A DNA stretch of 64,000 nucleotides from Coprinus comatus. Its lineage: Eukaryota > Basidiomycota > Agaricomycetes > Agaricales > Agaricaceae. Numbering within the stretch: position 1 is the stretch's first letter; each line of letters opens with the position of its first letter. Shown here in pieces: positions 44,040 through 55,262 of the stretch. A model generated the notes under the pieces. It was not told where the DNA came from. It worked only from the letters and a program-made list of their open reading frames with translations, and did no database searches. A program made the translations under genes and the position numbers. The stretch lies in contig JAWPGT010000012.1 of assembly GCA_034638255.1 (NCBI GenBank), positions 744,001 to 808,000 of the forward strand. Direction: 5' to 3'.

Positions 44040-45465
44040 TTAAGATTCTGTTTCTACACTGCTGACATTGGCGGGTTCTGTTTGCACACTGACGATATTG
44101 GTATCAAGTTCAAGTACTTGTGTTTGACCGCCATCTCCACCTTGAACAACACCACGTGTTCCACTAGTATTCAGACGTAGCATTCTTAATATGAGATGAC
44201 AACCCTACATAACGGATATACATTAATAAGACCATCAAATGATAAAAATGATGTTAAAAACGGTTTAAATTCACCATGGTTGACATGATAGGCGTCATAT
44301 ATCTAAACGGGAAACAGACAGATATAATCTTAGTTGAGATCGAAAGCTGGGAAGTTGTTGAAGGTAGTAGAACTTACATGTATGTATTAAGATCGACATC
44401 GATCACGAGTGCATAGGGTATAATCACTGCTGCAGCGACTTCAATAGGAAGTCCGAATTAGCCTGGGTCTCTTCGACGGAGTGAGAGAAACACTTGAAAC
44501 GTACGAAAAAAGAAAGCTATCACAAGTGTTCCATCATTATAAAGAAGGCGAAGAAGTGAAAAATCTGATCGGACAGCAGCAACAATGGATGCTTGAAGTT
44601 TACGTCTTCGCATGTAAGTCAATACCCAAATCCAACCTTGCACTAGGAGCACATAAAAGCTTTGAAAATAGAAACGAAAAAGAAAAAAAAAACATGAGAA
44701 AGAGAGTAATGTTTCGATTGCACAGACACTCACATTTGTAGATAATTTAACCGAGTTGGTTTGACGGCACAGGTCCTCCTGAATTTAGCAGTAAGAGCGA
44801 AGTCCACGCAACTCACAGTAAGTACAGTGATTGAGGAGAGGAGTATTAATAGAGAACTCGCTCCAATCCTGAAATCTCTGTCATACAAAGCGTAGACTGG
44901 ATTCGGCGTCAATTAATTAGAAACCCCCCAATCCTTTGGAATACACAAATGATGTAGTACATACGTCGTAATAATAACACAGCTTCCATAGCAAGTTGAA
45001 GAACCGATGTTGAAATTTGTTGGAAGGTGAGTGATGGAAAGCAATAAGTGGCTATAATGGCGTCATGTGGACGTTCGTGTATGCGGGAGGCGACAAACGC
45101 TAATAATATTCTGAAATATTTAAAAGTCAATATAATAGGTCCTAGAGCTGTGATAAAAGGTTGATAACTTACGGTTGGGAACATAACGGAAAGTATCTCA
45201 ACACAACATATAAAAACTTCACAATGGTAATCGGAGATCTTGCCAGATAAGTGTTTCTGAGTTAGTTACCCATAGAACTTCTTCACGTACAGGTGCATTA
45301 CCTCCAGATGTACGTATATTCTTCTTTGAAACACCATATATAGTCAACTAACAAACACGTCACGTCTACAACTAGAATTCATCTCAGCCAGAACTTAAGG
45401 TAAAATTCTGGAGTATTTTAATGTGAAGGTACAGTACCTAAAGATATAACATGGACAGCAGCCAT
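44040..45465 (-). CDS. DUF6533-like seven-helix membrane protein, copy 3 (intact)
   Basis: Nine exons (45465-45438, 45371-45302, 45256-45173, 45110-44965, 44896-44734, 44659-44505, 44438-44378, 44302-44275, 44204-44040) join in phase to 299 residues. The N-terminus reads VDVTCLLVDYIWCFKEEY then IWRNTYLARSPITIVKF, the DUF6533 region. Further helices: LQLAMEAVLLLRLYALYDRDF, LLILLSSITVLTV, LVQGWIWVLTYMRRRK, LRLLYNDGTLVIAFFF, VIIPYALVIDVDL. A soluble Ser/Thr/Gln-rich tail (QVLELDTNIVSVQTE) ends the protein. Probable plasma-membrane receptor-like protein of unknown ligand. It is the intact partner of copy 2. Confidence 0.82.
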
Positions 45466-45997
45466 TAAGCAATCCGTACAGAACTTATAACAATAGAACG
45501 CGAATCGATCGGGGGGAAGCAGGGGAGGGGGATAGACACTTGAGAAGTTTAGAGTTGAGCAAGAGTTTTAAGTCTGAGGTTGTAGGTTACGAAAGGGCCC
45601 TGGGTATTTAAACGTGAAACGACATTTCAATAGGAAACGTAAACATGCAGGGTAAGATCTCGAAGTCAATGCTTTACAACCAGAGTTGCTCTCACTGATG
45701 CAATCCTTCTCCTTCTCCCTGTTATCGGGTGAGTATTCCTCTCTATATTAATAATTGCGGGTTAAACTAAGACACAAGGAGGAAGGCGTTATTGGATGTG
45801 TAGGCGGGATTATCGATAGGTTATATCGACCATTTATCCCAGTTTTATTCCAAAGAAGCATATTCAGGCTGAGGCACAACAATGTCGAGGATGAGAGGAA
45901 GAAAAGGTTTAATAGAATTGAATGGACAACATTTATGACCCAGTTAAAGAATATTCCAGTTTACGTTCTAGAAATACACACAGTCATCTAAGTCAGA
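45466..45997. other. Upstream of DUF6533 copy 3
   Basis: Duplicated promoter region (see the repeat entry). No gene supported. Confidence 0.5.
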
Positions 45998-46525
45998 TTA
46001 CATCTCCACACTTGTATCCATGCCCACGCCCATATCAGGTTTCATCGTCAAACGAACCAAAGGAACTGCTGTAGTCTCTCCATGACTAAAAACTCTCCTC
46101 GCAACTCTAGTAATCCTCAATTTCGAAGGACAATTGGGATCAGGGCAAGCTACTTCACAATCCGTCGTCATCCAATCATTAACATTCGTCGTTCGTTGTT
46201 TTGCTGCTAGTAATGGCAACACAGCACCTAAAAAAAGGAGAGAAGAAATACACAAAGTTAACTAAAAAGAGAGATATGTGTGTATTGGACTCTTACCCAA
46301 TGAATAAATAGAAAACCCTTGACTAGGTGGTAAATACATCATCTCTCCTCTCAACTCGAAATAATCTCCTGGTTTAGCACCACAGTAAATCTTTAAACCC
46401 GGTGGACAAATCACTTCCACGCGTAAGTCGTAGAGTTCGAAAGTGTCGTTGTTTTGAGGCTCAGCGGTTGAAGACATTATTAACTTCTTGAATAATGGTG
46501 GTAAGGTGAAGGAGCGTGAATTCAT
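45998..46525 (-). CDS. TIGR04076-like small conserved protein
   Basis: Two exons (46525-46297 and 46227-45998; donor GTAAGA, acceptor TTTTTAG) encode 152 residues. Conserved features: FELYDLRVEV, CPPGLKIYCGAKPGDYFELRGEMMYLPP, SIYSLGAVLPLLAAKQR, NDWMTTDCEVACPDPNCPSK and FSHGETTAVPL. These match the fungal version of the TIGR04076 family as I remember it; its biochemical role is unknown. The Cys pairs could bind metal. A second ATG at 46477 gives a 136-residue product that begins just before the conserved core and may be the true start. Confidence 0.75.
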
Positions 46526-46908
46526 GACATCAACAATCTTGCAATCACTGATTGTGATAGATAATCGCCCCTTGGTGGCACTGAATATAATTGAATGGTT
46601 GGTGTTATTTTACACCTATTCCCAAAAATTGTTAGCTATCGATCCATTCCGGTTCTAATAATTTATCTTTCTTGTCAGTGGGGCTTGTCAAAGTTCCTCA
46701 AGTTGGCGCACCTTGGTGGTCAACCACCATAAGATATTCAAAGCAGAACAAGAGAAAAATCACAAGAAAAAAAGTCTCTTCGCCAACAAAATAATCACAA
46801 CTCTAATAATACAATCCTCCAAAATATACGCCCCTAAACAGATGATCACATAGGAACAATAGGCGCACTACCCTTCTCTGAAGCCGTTCTCAAACTATTA
46901 CACAGCAG
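46526..46908. other. Short spacer, nothing recognised
   Basis: 383 bp between the 3' end of the AP-1 mu gene and the start of the TIGR04076-like gene, both on the minus strand; presumably holds that gene's promoter. Confidence 0.5.
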
Positions 46909-48388
46909 TTAACTCACAATATCGTGAATTTGAGGGAGAGGAAAATCATACCTGTAATCATCACCATTCTGTGTAATATACCTAACCCAAGGAAGTGCTT
47001 GGTAGCCACTCTTTTCTACTATCTTCAAATACCGGACTTGGATACCAGAAACCGTAAAGTATGGAATTTCAAATTTAACAGTTATGGGTGGCCTCTTTTC
47101 CACATCAGTTTCTGGATTGACGGGGGTTTGTCAACGGGTGTGTGGAATTTATGGTTGGATTTGAACATACCATTCCGGACAGAAGGTAAACCAAAATGAG
47201 CGCGCATCAAGAATTCTCGAGAACCCCCCAGTTGTTTAATCTTCCATACAAATGCCGATTTATCTGGTGCATATTGAACTGTTCCCGTTGATGCCTTTTT
47301 TGATTCAACGTAGAAGAATCAGTTTCGTGAACCCAGGAAAATCAATAATACTTACTCTAAACTTAGGACTATCAGCATCATCCGGTACAGGTACATAAAC
47401 TTCCACATTATTTGCTGTACTCCTCCTCTTGAACTGGGCTTTGATCTTGACCATATACTCCACTCTACTCCCTTTATGACTTTCTACCGCAGCCTCCACC
47501 CAGATTAAAGGTTTCACAGGTTGGCTTAACCGATATGACATCAACTCAAACTCGCCGTCCGGTGGAATGAAAGAAATCGTTCTATCATTTTCGAACCTCG
47601 ATAACCTTACACATTGATGGAACTTGACATCTTCCATTTCGATAGCTTTACCGCGCGACGTACGACCTGTTGATTCGAACATGACTTTGTCGTTTAGACC
47701 TAACCGTAGTTCTGGCATTCCAGATAGATAACATTTCATCTTGACGGCTCCTAAGATTTCGGAACGGACAACATTGCCGTTAGCGTTGACCAACATGTTA
47801 ACGGATTCGATAACATCGAGGAAGACTTCGTTTTTACGGTACCGGATGCCTTCTGTACGCCACGATACGGCGTTTGTGACTGCCATGGGCGGTCGAGCTT
47901 GAATTTCGAGTTTGTGTGATTCTTGAGTGATATATCTATTTACGAGAACGTAAAAAAGGTAAAGTCGGGAGAAAAATAACAACGTACTCTTGGAGAATTT
48001 TACTCTCTGTTGTTTGTGGGTATCCAAAGTCCATCATCTCATCCATAAGCTCATAGATGATAACAAAGTTATCCCGTATACTCTCTTCCTCTAATTCTTT
48101 GAAATATTCAACCAGGACTTGTACGAGTCGATGAAGAAAGATAATAACTTCAGCGGCATTGGTGTTTCGTTTTGAAAGAGCTAGAAGGTATAGATTGGAA
48201 TGACGGATGTGCATGTAGTTGATGCCCTGGGATGAGAAACACGGCGTGACTTGTTGACCTTCCTCCTCGATGTCGAGGACGAGTGGTAGAAATCTTTCGA
48301 TGGCTGCTGGTTGCACATCGTCGCGATAAGCACGTTGGATCAGAGGTTTTCCTTTGAGGTCGAGGATGGCTATAAGACTTGCAACCAT
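46909..48388 (-). CDS. APM1: AP-1 clathrin adaptor complex mu subunit
   Basis: Five exons (48388-47988, 47935-47356, 47294-47171, 47111-46952, 46912-46909) give 422 residues. The longin-like N-terminal domain begins VASLIAILDLKGKPLIQRAYR and has FVIIYELMDEMMDFGYPQTTE. The mu homology domain starts near residue 160 with VSWRTEGIRYRKNEVFLDV, followed by GLNDKVMFE, FHQCVRLSRFENDRTISF, PPDGEFELMSYRL, and ends IVEKSGYQALPWVRYITQNGDDY. This is the AP-1 type. The protein sorts cargo at the trans-Golgi/endosome by binding tyrosine-based signals. The last exon is only 4 nt (one base plus the stop), so the C-terminus is slightly uncertain. Start ATG 48388 gives the canonical N-terminus. Confidence 0.95.
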
Positions 48389-49652
48389 CGTTGTCGTAGC
48401 AGAAGAGAGGCGCGTATGTAAGCTAAATGCACTTGCCTTATTGGGTACTACCATCAATCTGAGTTGAGCTTGGCCAAAACATTCATTTGAAAGATCTCAC
48501 TCTAGTTATAGCCATTTTTAGAATTCTTGAGGTATGTAAAGTTCAATCATATCTCTTCCATTGTTTTCACGACATTTGAACCCTCCGAATACACCGATTG
48601 TTTGCGTAGAACTTAGAAGGGGTTACTAATGGGATCATTTTATTGGAGGACGCACTTTGGAGCTATCCTGTTACTTGGCACGATAGTATGTGGTCGGAAA
48701 GGAGACAGAAAGAAGAGCCTTACAAGCTGCAACGTGTAGTTGGTGTATGGAACTTCCTTCGAAAAGAAATAATGCTTCCCCGAACAGGAAGGCTTCCTAT
48801 CCAATAAAAATATTACTAATTGAAGGGGATAACAAGACTTTCTTCGGCATGCATATGAACGAGCTCCTCGAATTTTAGTAGCTTGATCATATACACTGTC
48901 CATCACTGATCTCTCACACGATCTTTTTTTCGCATGGCCTGCTTGTGACATTCATAAAGTATATGACGCATTCTTTCCATTATCCGAGGTGCACTAGGCA
49001 ACACTAGACCTCGGTCTATACCTCTTTCACAGCATACCTAATAAAAGCACTCAATACAAGTTCGAAAGAAGTTGATTGTATATCATGATATAGCTATCAT
49101 AGTAGATCGGGATGCTATCATAGACGCACTGTTCAACTTTGTGCCATGCAGTTGGATGGTTTTCCTAATACGCTACAATTTCAGTGCTGGATGCCGATAA
49201 GCAACAACTACGCTTGCAAAAATGGTGTAAAAAATATACTATTTGTGCCACTCGCAGTATGTAAGTGGATTTAGGCCGGAGTGGGTTTAGGTCGGAGTAG
49301 TGTAATGTGGGTGCTTGTTGGAGCAAAAGCCTTCGTTGACTTTTGATGCGGATGAGAGGACATACTACACATTTTAATTATACATGTGAAAGTAGTTGTC
49401 TTCGCTCAACAGTATTGTGGCGACCCGTGGCACAAAGTCATACTATAATCAAGACTCAAAGTCACTTTGTTCAAGAAAAGGAAATAATTTTGCATTTGCA
49501 TCTAATAGCCATCTACAACCATTCGTTTCACTATCGATAGGTTCCAAGGGCTCAAATAGCTCCCACACTACTACAATATCCCCCTCCCTATTGTTTTACC
49601 AGATAGTCTTCTGGTACAGCAGAGTGACTTCCAAATTCCGTTCTATCAAATT
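48389..49652. other. Intergenic, no supported gene
   Basis: Short open frames on both strands (for example 48640-48951 minus) lack family content. It includes the APM1 promoter at its left edge. Confidence 0.5.
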
Positions 49653-49958
49653 TCACTTCATATATATGTGTCTGGATTCCACAAAACATAATTTATCAGT
49701 GACGACGCTGGCCAAGCATGTAAATCCACTTACTACATTATCCCCTACCTCAAAGCGTTGTACTGTGGTTATTGTACCTGTTTCACCCTTTGGTATAAAT
49801 TGTGATATCCTTGGGAGTCCTTTTACAAGTTTCACCTGGTCGTCAACACGAAACTATTGGAAAAAGTTAACATACTAGATACTAATACCATGTATGGGTA
49901 ATCGGAAAGTTGAAAGTTGAAAGGTCACCTTGCTTTGGTCGGCAGTGGCGTCAGACAT
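49653..49958 (-). CDS. Small conserved-looking protein, 76 residues
   Basis: Exon 1 (49958-49929, ten codons from ATG 49958) and exon 2 (49853-49653) are joined by a 75-bp intron (donor GTGACC, acceptor CCAATAG) in perfect phase. The peptide runs MSDATADQSK, then FRVDDQVKLVKGLPRI, KGETGTITTVQRFEVGDNVV, and ends VESRHIYMK. The pattern of short beta strands with a GETGTI turn resembles an SH3/KOW-like barrel, but that is inference. The better open frame on the opposite strand is an antisense shadow. No neighbour suggests a function. Confidence 0.55.
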
Positions 49959-50875
49959 GTTTATAGAAATATTGAATACAGGTGGATGAAGTACGATCGG
50001 TATGCTATAGTACTATTTCTCATGCCTGCCTTTTATACCTAGTTTCCAGTTCATGTGATCGACTGTGTGCCCATACATGTGGTAGCTGATACTGTAAGTT
50101 GTCTACAAAGATTCTCCGATGATCAGATCTTACTTTGTTGGATGTTTACCGTAATTATTTTTACGACTACGTCATCATGTGATGTAATGTACCCCGACAC
50201 AACTTAACCTCAAATCAAACATACACCATCTCGGGTTCCGACTTCATACTTCTTTTGTAGACATTTGTGACAAGTAGTGTCTTCAATGGATAAGAGACGC
50301 ACCTAATGGATTTACTCTGTGTTCTTCTATCCTATTCTACACCAGTACTATATACGTATTTTTAAGTAGTGGAGTTTGTGATTCCAAGCTAGTCCTTAGA
50401 TAGTAGCAGTTACACTTGGGACTATAAGTGCCGGAAACATGCTGGAGACACGCACTGTAGGGGCACCTTCTTTCCTAGCATAGCAACTGCCAGTGCAAAT
50501 CTCTAAATGCCCATCTGCATAAGTTCACAAGTGCAATAAGTACAATAGATTATCGGAGTTCCGGACCGTTCATCCTTGGGCTCTTTAGCTATTCTGTTAC
50601 TTCTGACTACAAAATTTCGGATGAAGGAACCCCATAGAATGCGATAATTTAAAGGAAGTGCTTTCTTGAAATGTGGCAATTTCTCCAACTGTTCTTCTCC
50701 CTTCACGAATGCAACTTTTATACACACGAAACACAGCTAACCATCGATCCCCTTGTGCCACTTAAAATCAACTAAGAAATCCCATTATTTATATGAACCC
50801 CCCTTCAAGATGATGAAGAGGTTCATTTTAATTTCATCGTAAGCGTGTCAGTTCCTTCTTTCTGTAGATTCTCGA
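49959..50875. other. Intergenic, nothing firm
   Basis: A minus-strand open frame at 50503-50727 is unrecognised and has no clear splice partners. No repeats seen. Confidence 0.4.
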
Positions 50876-51492
50876 TGGCCTCCACATTTCCCTCTCGAAG
50901 ACTTCTGTGGAATTCTTGTCCAGACTGCCGTCGAGCACTTCTTAGTACCGCGTCACCAACGAGAGGAGCTACCGATACGTGAACAAGGACGATACATGTG
51001 GCCTTCCCCGTGCAGTGCTACTCAAATGGGATGACGCGCCAATGGATGCCACATCAGATAAAATTCTCATTCAAGTTCCACAATTTCATTTCATTTCTAC
51101 GTCAGAGACAAAACTAAATCCCGGGGTCTCATTCCGCCTATTCGATCCAAGCGATGGACGAATTTTTTCCAACAATGCCAGCTTTCTCACACGCCATTAT
51201 CGATACTATCTTTGAACCAGTGGAAGGGATTGAACACCTCCGATTTCGAGTTCATTATCTCCGGGTGTCTTTAAGTTACCTTGCGATTTATAATATTCGT
51301 GAAGAAGATGAAGTTATCTATCCAGGTACAGATAAACTTTTGCCTGCTGCAAAGGCATTACTGGATGGTATCAAACCGGAAAATATTCCTTATCTGGAAA
51401 CGTTCATCCGTACTGACTCAGTGAAGGAGTCACCCGAACTGAGAAAGGCAACGCAATTTACCACGAAGATTCGTCTTTCCCAATCTCCTTAA
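50876..51492 (+). CDS. Possible mitochondrial protein, frames not reconciled
   Basis: ATG 50876 starts a clear presequence-like peptide (MASTFPSRRLLWN, then CRRALLSTAS). A second frame encodes LLKWDDAPMDATSDKILIQ and FHFISTSETKLNPG. A third, from about 51154, reads PAFSHAIIDTIFEPVEG, LRFRVHYLRVSLSYLAIYN, YPGTDKLLPAAKALLDGI, and ends at 51492. An intron from 50919 (GTACCG) to about 50993 (GTGCAG) would link the first two in phase, but the second change near 51150 needs a one-base indel. All three look like one real protein. Family unknown. Confidence 0.5.
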
Positions 51493-52732
51493 GTCTCTCC
51501 TTGTGCATGACCTCTGATTTTTTATCTCTATCTACGTAAAGATAGACTATCACCGCACTGCCGGCTTATGAGTACTTCACCTCATGGTTTTTTCACGACA
51601 ACATTAAACTAGTAGGAGTATTACCAACCACTTGTCCCCCTTCCTGGAGCTCCTTTACGGGTCTTGCGGCCGTCTTGCAGACAGAGGTATAGTGTCACTC
51701 CCTCTCTGTTACCCTACCTTGAACTTCACTCACCTACAGTTGTTGATAGTTAGAATCTTGATGCCCGATTCTCCGTCTTGGATTAGTCTAAAAAAACTCG
51801 TGATTCAGAACCACCCTAACCGGCAACTCTCCAATCCCAATCCAATTAAAAGAAACACAAACCAAATTAAAGCATATAATGCTAATCGAGGATGACCGAG
51901 TCAAACTTGATGCAGTTCTAGTTCCACTCATTGACTACAGCCATCTTTTCCCAGTTACAAAACTCATCAAAAACATTGAAGGAATCAAGAAAAAGATGTA
52001 GAATTCATCTAATAATGTGTTTAGATCAACAATTTTGTAGTTTCTGATGGATGGTGGCGACAAGTTTTACAACTTAGTGTGTTTGGACTGGAAGGCGGAA
52101 AGTGATGGGCGCTCAAAATTCAACCGGTTAGGTGCCAATGACTGCGAATAGATAGATAGTTGTCTGGAAAAAAGAGGATATTTGTTGTTAATATCATGGG
52201 TATACGCGTCGAAATATGAATATTTCTTGAAAGGGCTTCTAGTGGAAGAGATCTAGTAGTTGACTTGGAGACTCATTTTTACCCTGCAGCAATGATGAGC
52301 CCATTTCCGCTTGAGCAATAGGATCTATTCAATGTTCATCAATTGTGATCTTGTCATTGGGGGTCGGAAGGGAATGTCTAGGGCTTGTCGAGAGACGTAA
52401 CAGTAGGTTTTGTATGATGGTAGTCTCCATTATTGGGTGTCTCTCTTGATCCAAGAAATGAACAGTGCAAAAGTCTAAATAGACTCTTCCCAGGTGAATT
52501 CAAGATTAGATCTATGTACGACACCAAAGAAATGTTCATATGACCAATTCGCACTATAGGATGACAAGTTAAAAAGTCTTTATTATAATTTCGTGGAGTG
52601 CTCATAAGAAATGTTGATTAATGCTTTAATTTATCTGAAATGGTAGACCCTAAGTATTATCACCAAGAAAGGAACATGGTACGTAAAATAGAGAGAAAAA
52701 CGAAAACATGATGTAAAGAAAGAAAGAACTCA
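51493..52732. other. Intergenic
   Basis: No supported gene. A minus-strand frame at 52378-52605 begins STPRNYNK; a similar phrase (STPGNYNK) occurs in the inverted fragment at about 55045, showing that DNA downstream of the PQ-loop gene was also copied. Confidence 0.5.
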
Positions 52733-53920
52733 TCAACTTGTAGTAGTACTAATAACCAACGGAACTCCAAAATCATCAACACCCAACCTACGTTGTCTAA
52801 ACTTCCAAGCAACACACATCATCAACAAAGTACCCTGCATAATCCCAGCCACCAAAAATGTTATCCAACTTGTCCAATTGGTTCCTGGTCGAAGAGCAAT
52901 ACTCGTAATCATAAAAATAGCACCTGGAGTTTGGATGCACATCATTGGAATACTTAGTGCTCCTACTAATTTATGTTTGAATGTGTGTATGAGTTGAGGT
53001 GCATATTGAATTGCTGCTAAGAGCGCAGAAGTAACGCCTAGGAATGTAGCCCAATCATCTACATGATGTGGCATGGGGTTGTTGGGAAGGGTTGTTGGAG
53101 TGGTTGATAGAAGATATATTGTTGTGGCAGCGACGAAGATCCTGATTAGAGTTTAAATATAGAATTGATAGGTTGGATGGATGGGAAAATCGTACAGATG
53201 ACCTAGAGTGACCCAAGATAGAACCTGAGATTGTTTCCACTCGGAACTCTTCGCCGTCTTTATTTGAAGTAGAGGTGTACTTTCTGTCTCAGAGTCCAGG
53301 GAGGTGTATTTGAGATGATCGGGGTAGTATTTCATGTAAAGAACAAAACTGAAAAGAACAGTTTGGGCGTTGTTAGAGAACCCAGTAGAAAGAAAGACTT
53401 ACATCATGGTGAAGCAGAACCATTGAAGTCCAACTTGGACAATACCTAATGTCATTTCGGCACAACTCCCCAAACCCTGTAGGAAATTGTCAATAATCAT
53501 CTAAGGCCAGAGGCGAGCGTAACAGTGACATACAACTTTGCCACAACACTTTACAATACCCCATTGTAGTGTAATCCTATATGATTTAGCATAACACATA
53601 ACGAAATGAGAGATAAAGCACACACATGTTAAAGAGTGCAGCAGCAGCCGACGTGCTTCCTAGAAGCAAGTACCATGGACTCAACCCCTCAGATGACTTG
53701 TTTGCGATAATGCGATAATGCTATACTCATCATTAGAATGTTAGAATGTTTGGATGACTCGTTATAAACATGCCTGGGGTGCATACGAAATAATGAGACC
53801 TAAACAAAGGCCAGCTGTTAAGAGAGCGTTGAACACGTCATGGTGCTACATCCCAGTGAGTATTTTTGAGTATTTGAGACGACGACGAGGACTTACTGGT
53901 GTACAACCTCCGTCTTGCAT
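52733..53920 (-). CDS. PQ-loop repeat membrane protein
   Basis: Seven exons: 53920-53897, 53843-53774, 53720-53626, 53576-53534, 53476-53403, 53348-53196, 53141-52733; about 280-289 residues. Two PQ-loop motifs are visible: LIISYAPQHYRII ... SSEGLSPWYLLLGSTSA and AIQYAPQLIHTFKHKLVGALSIPMM; hydrophobic helices lie around them. PQ-loop proteins are lysosomal/vacuolar or Golgi amino-acid transporters or related carriers. The intron after YAPQ has a GC donor (GCATGT). Exon 2 seems to have lost two bases (HHDVFNAL, then LTAGLCLG in another frame); an internal ATG at 53839 keeps all downstream exons in frame (279 residues) and may now be the start. Confidence 0.85.
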
Positions 53921-53993
53921 GATACAACTCGTCTGACCTTCGCCAACACGCTCCGGTCACAATCCTTGTTACTTCCCCACAGTCACAGGCCCG

Positions 53994-54020
53994 TGACGTC
54001 ACCTGTTTCGGTTATATATC
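53994..54020. promoter_or_regulatory. TGACGTCA palindrome and TATA-like box
   Basis: An exact CRE-type palindrome TGACGTCA lies at 53994-54001, 74 bp upstream of the PQ-loop ATG, with TTATATATC at about 54012-54020. CREB/ATF-type bZIP factors bind this sequence in fungi (known); its use here is inference. It could serve the PQ-loop gene or a plus-strand transcript. Confidence 0.5.
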
Positions 54021-54841
54021 CGAAGTTCATCCATCTCTTTCTCTCTCCCCTCTTCCACATCTAACTGATATTGATTCAACTTGAAAAAAAATCTTTACAT
54101 CCCTGCCTTCACGTTCATATCTATGGATATGGCGACGCCCTTCACGTATTTTGATGTATGGTTATTCCCATCCACACCCAATTCTAAGGTAAGAATTTCT
54201 AACCGCATACATTCAACTAAATTAATACTCAAAATCCGATATCACAAGTCGCCCATTACCATATGCTTGTTTAAACTGGACACCTAAAATTTATGCGCGA
54301 GATGAATCCGCTCAAAGGATGGAACACATCACACACTAACAACAGTCTGAATGTCCTAAAGCAAATTTCTCCGTGGGCGTACGTTTTGATCATCATCGGT
54401 ATTCTCCAAAGATGCATTGATGTGGAAAGACGTTGAGGAGGGTGGAGAATGAAACTAGTCAAGACACCTAGAATATTAGTGTGGGTCAGTGATGGTGCTA
54501 GTGTCGAGGTGAAACTGGGAAATCAGTTATCATTGGGTAGACATTGATCTAAAAGAATCAAAATCCCAATTAAAGGTGTGTTCCTTTTTATATGCTCATT
54601 GAATGGTGTTGATGTTGACATATGGATTATATAATTATATTTAAGACAAACTAAAGGCTTTGGATGAAGAGGTCGGTTCACCTCACGCAAGAGCTATTTC
54701 TGGACTCCGGAGTTGGTTACGCATGGTGGTATTGACAACTGAAGGAACCTAAGGTGGTAGATTGCCTCCGTATATTAGTATAATGAGGATTGTATACCTT
54801 TTGATTCATAAAAAATGTGCTTTTGAAATGTTCTCATCTGT
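54021..54841. other. Mostly empty; possible orphan first exon
   Basis: After a pyrimidine-rich leader, ATG 54123 opens 22 codons (ATPFTYFDVWLFP) ending at a good GTAAGA donor (54189). No matching second exon was found, so it is either a gene remnant or chance. Confidence 0.3.
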
Positions 54842-55141
54842 ATGATTTTCGCACTCAAGCCACGACACAGTTTATTTTCTATCAAGCACACCAATAATGC
54901 ATCCGTACATCATGTAGATGATTGGGCTATATTTCTAGGAGTTGCTTTTGCGCTCATGGAAGCAATTTATTATCTTTATTTATTTTACCTTCCACATGTT
55001 TCTTTGATAGTTAGGGTCCACTCGTTTCAGGTAACATTTGTTATCAGCACTCCAGGAAATTATAACAAAGTCTATTATACACTATTATATCATATGAGTG
55101 AGCATTCTTTGACCACCACCATAACATCTTCAGCACTTTAA
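54842..55141 (+). pseudogene. Inverted fragment of the PQ-loop gene
   Basis: In the plus strand 54900-54985 encodes HHVDDWAIFLGVAFALMEAI, matching HHVDDWATFLGVTSALLAAI of the PQ-loop gene. Further on, STPGNYNK matches STPRNYNK from DNA downstream of that gene. The order is the same as in the gene, with the intervening part deleted, so this is an inverted, internally deleted copy of its 3' region. Confidence 0.7.
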
Positions 55142-55262
55142 CTACCGTTATCTGTACGGGGATAGCAATATTTCAGGTCTCCCTACCTTTTACAAGGTCC
55201 ACAGGAGTGTGATTTATTGTGCATCCCTCATTATTCAATCGCCCTACTAGCTCTTTCAGCTG

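Larger units (their letters stand above)
42179..45840. repeat. Tandem segmental duplication, unit about 1.8 kb
   Basis: 42179-about 43960 and 44040-about 45840 are two copies of the same gene plus upstream DNA in direct orientation. Exon structure, intron positions and blocks of promoter match; introns and the last exon have drifted most. Confidence 0.8.

Noticed and set aside
49396..49878. 160-codon plus-strand open frame
   Set aside because: It is the antisense of the small spliced protein at 49653-49958 and has no family-like content.
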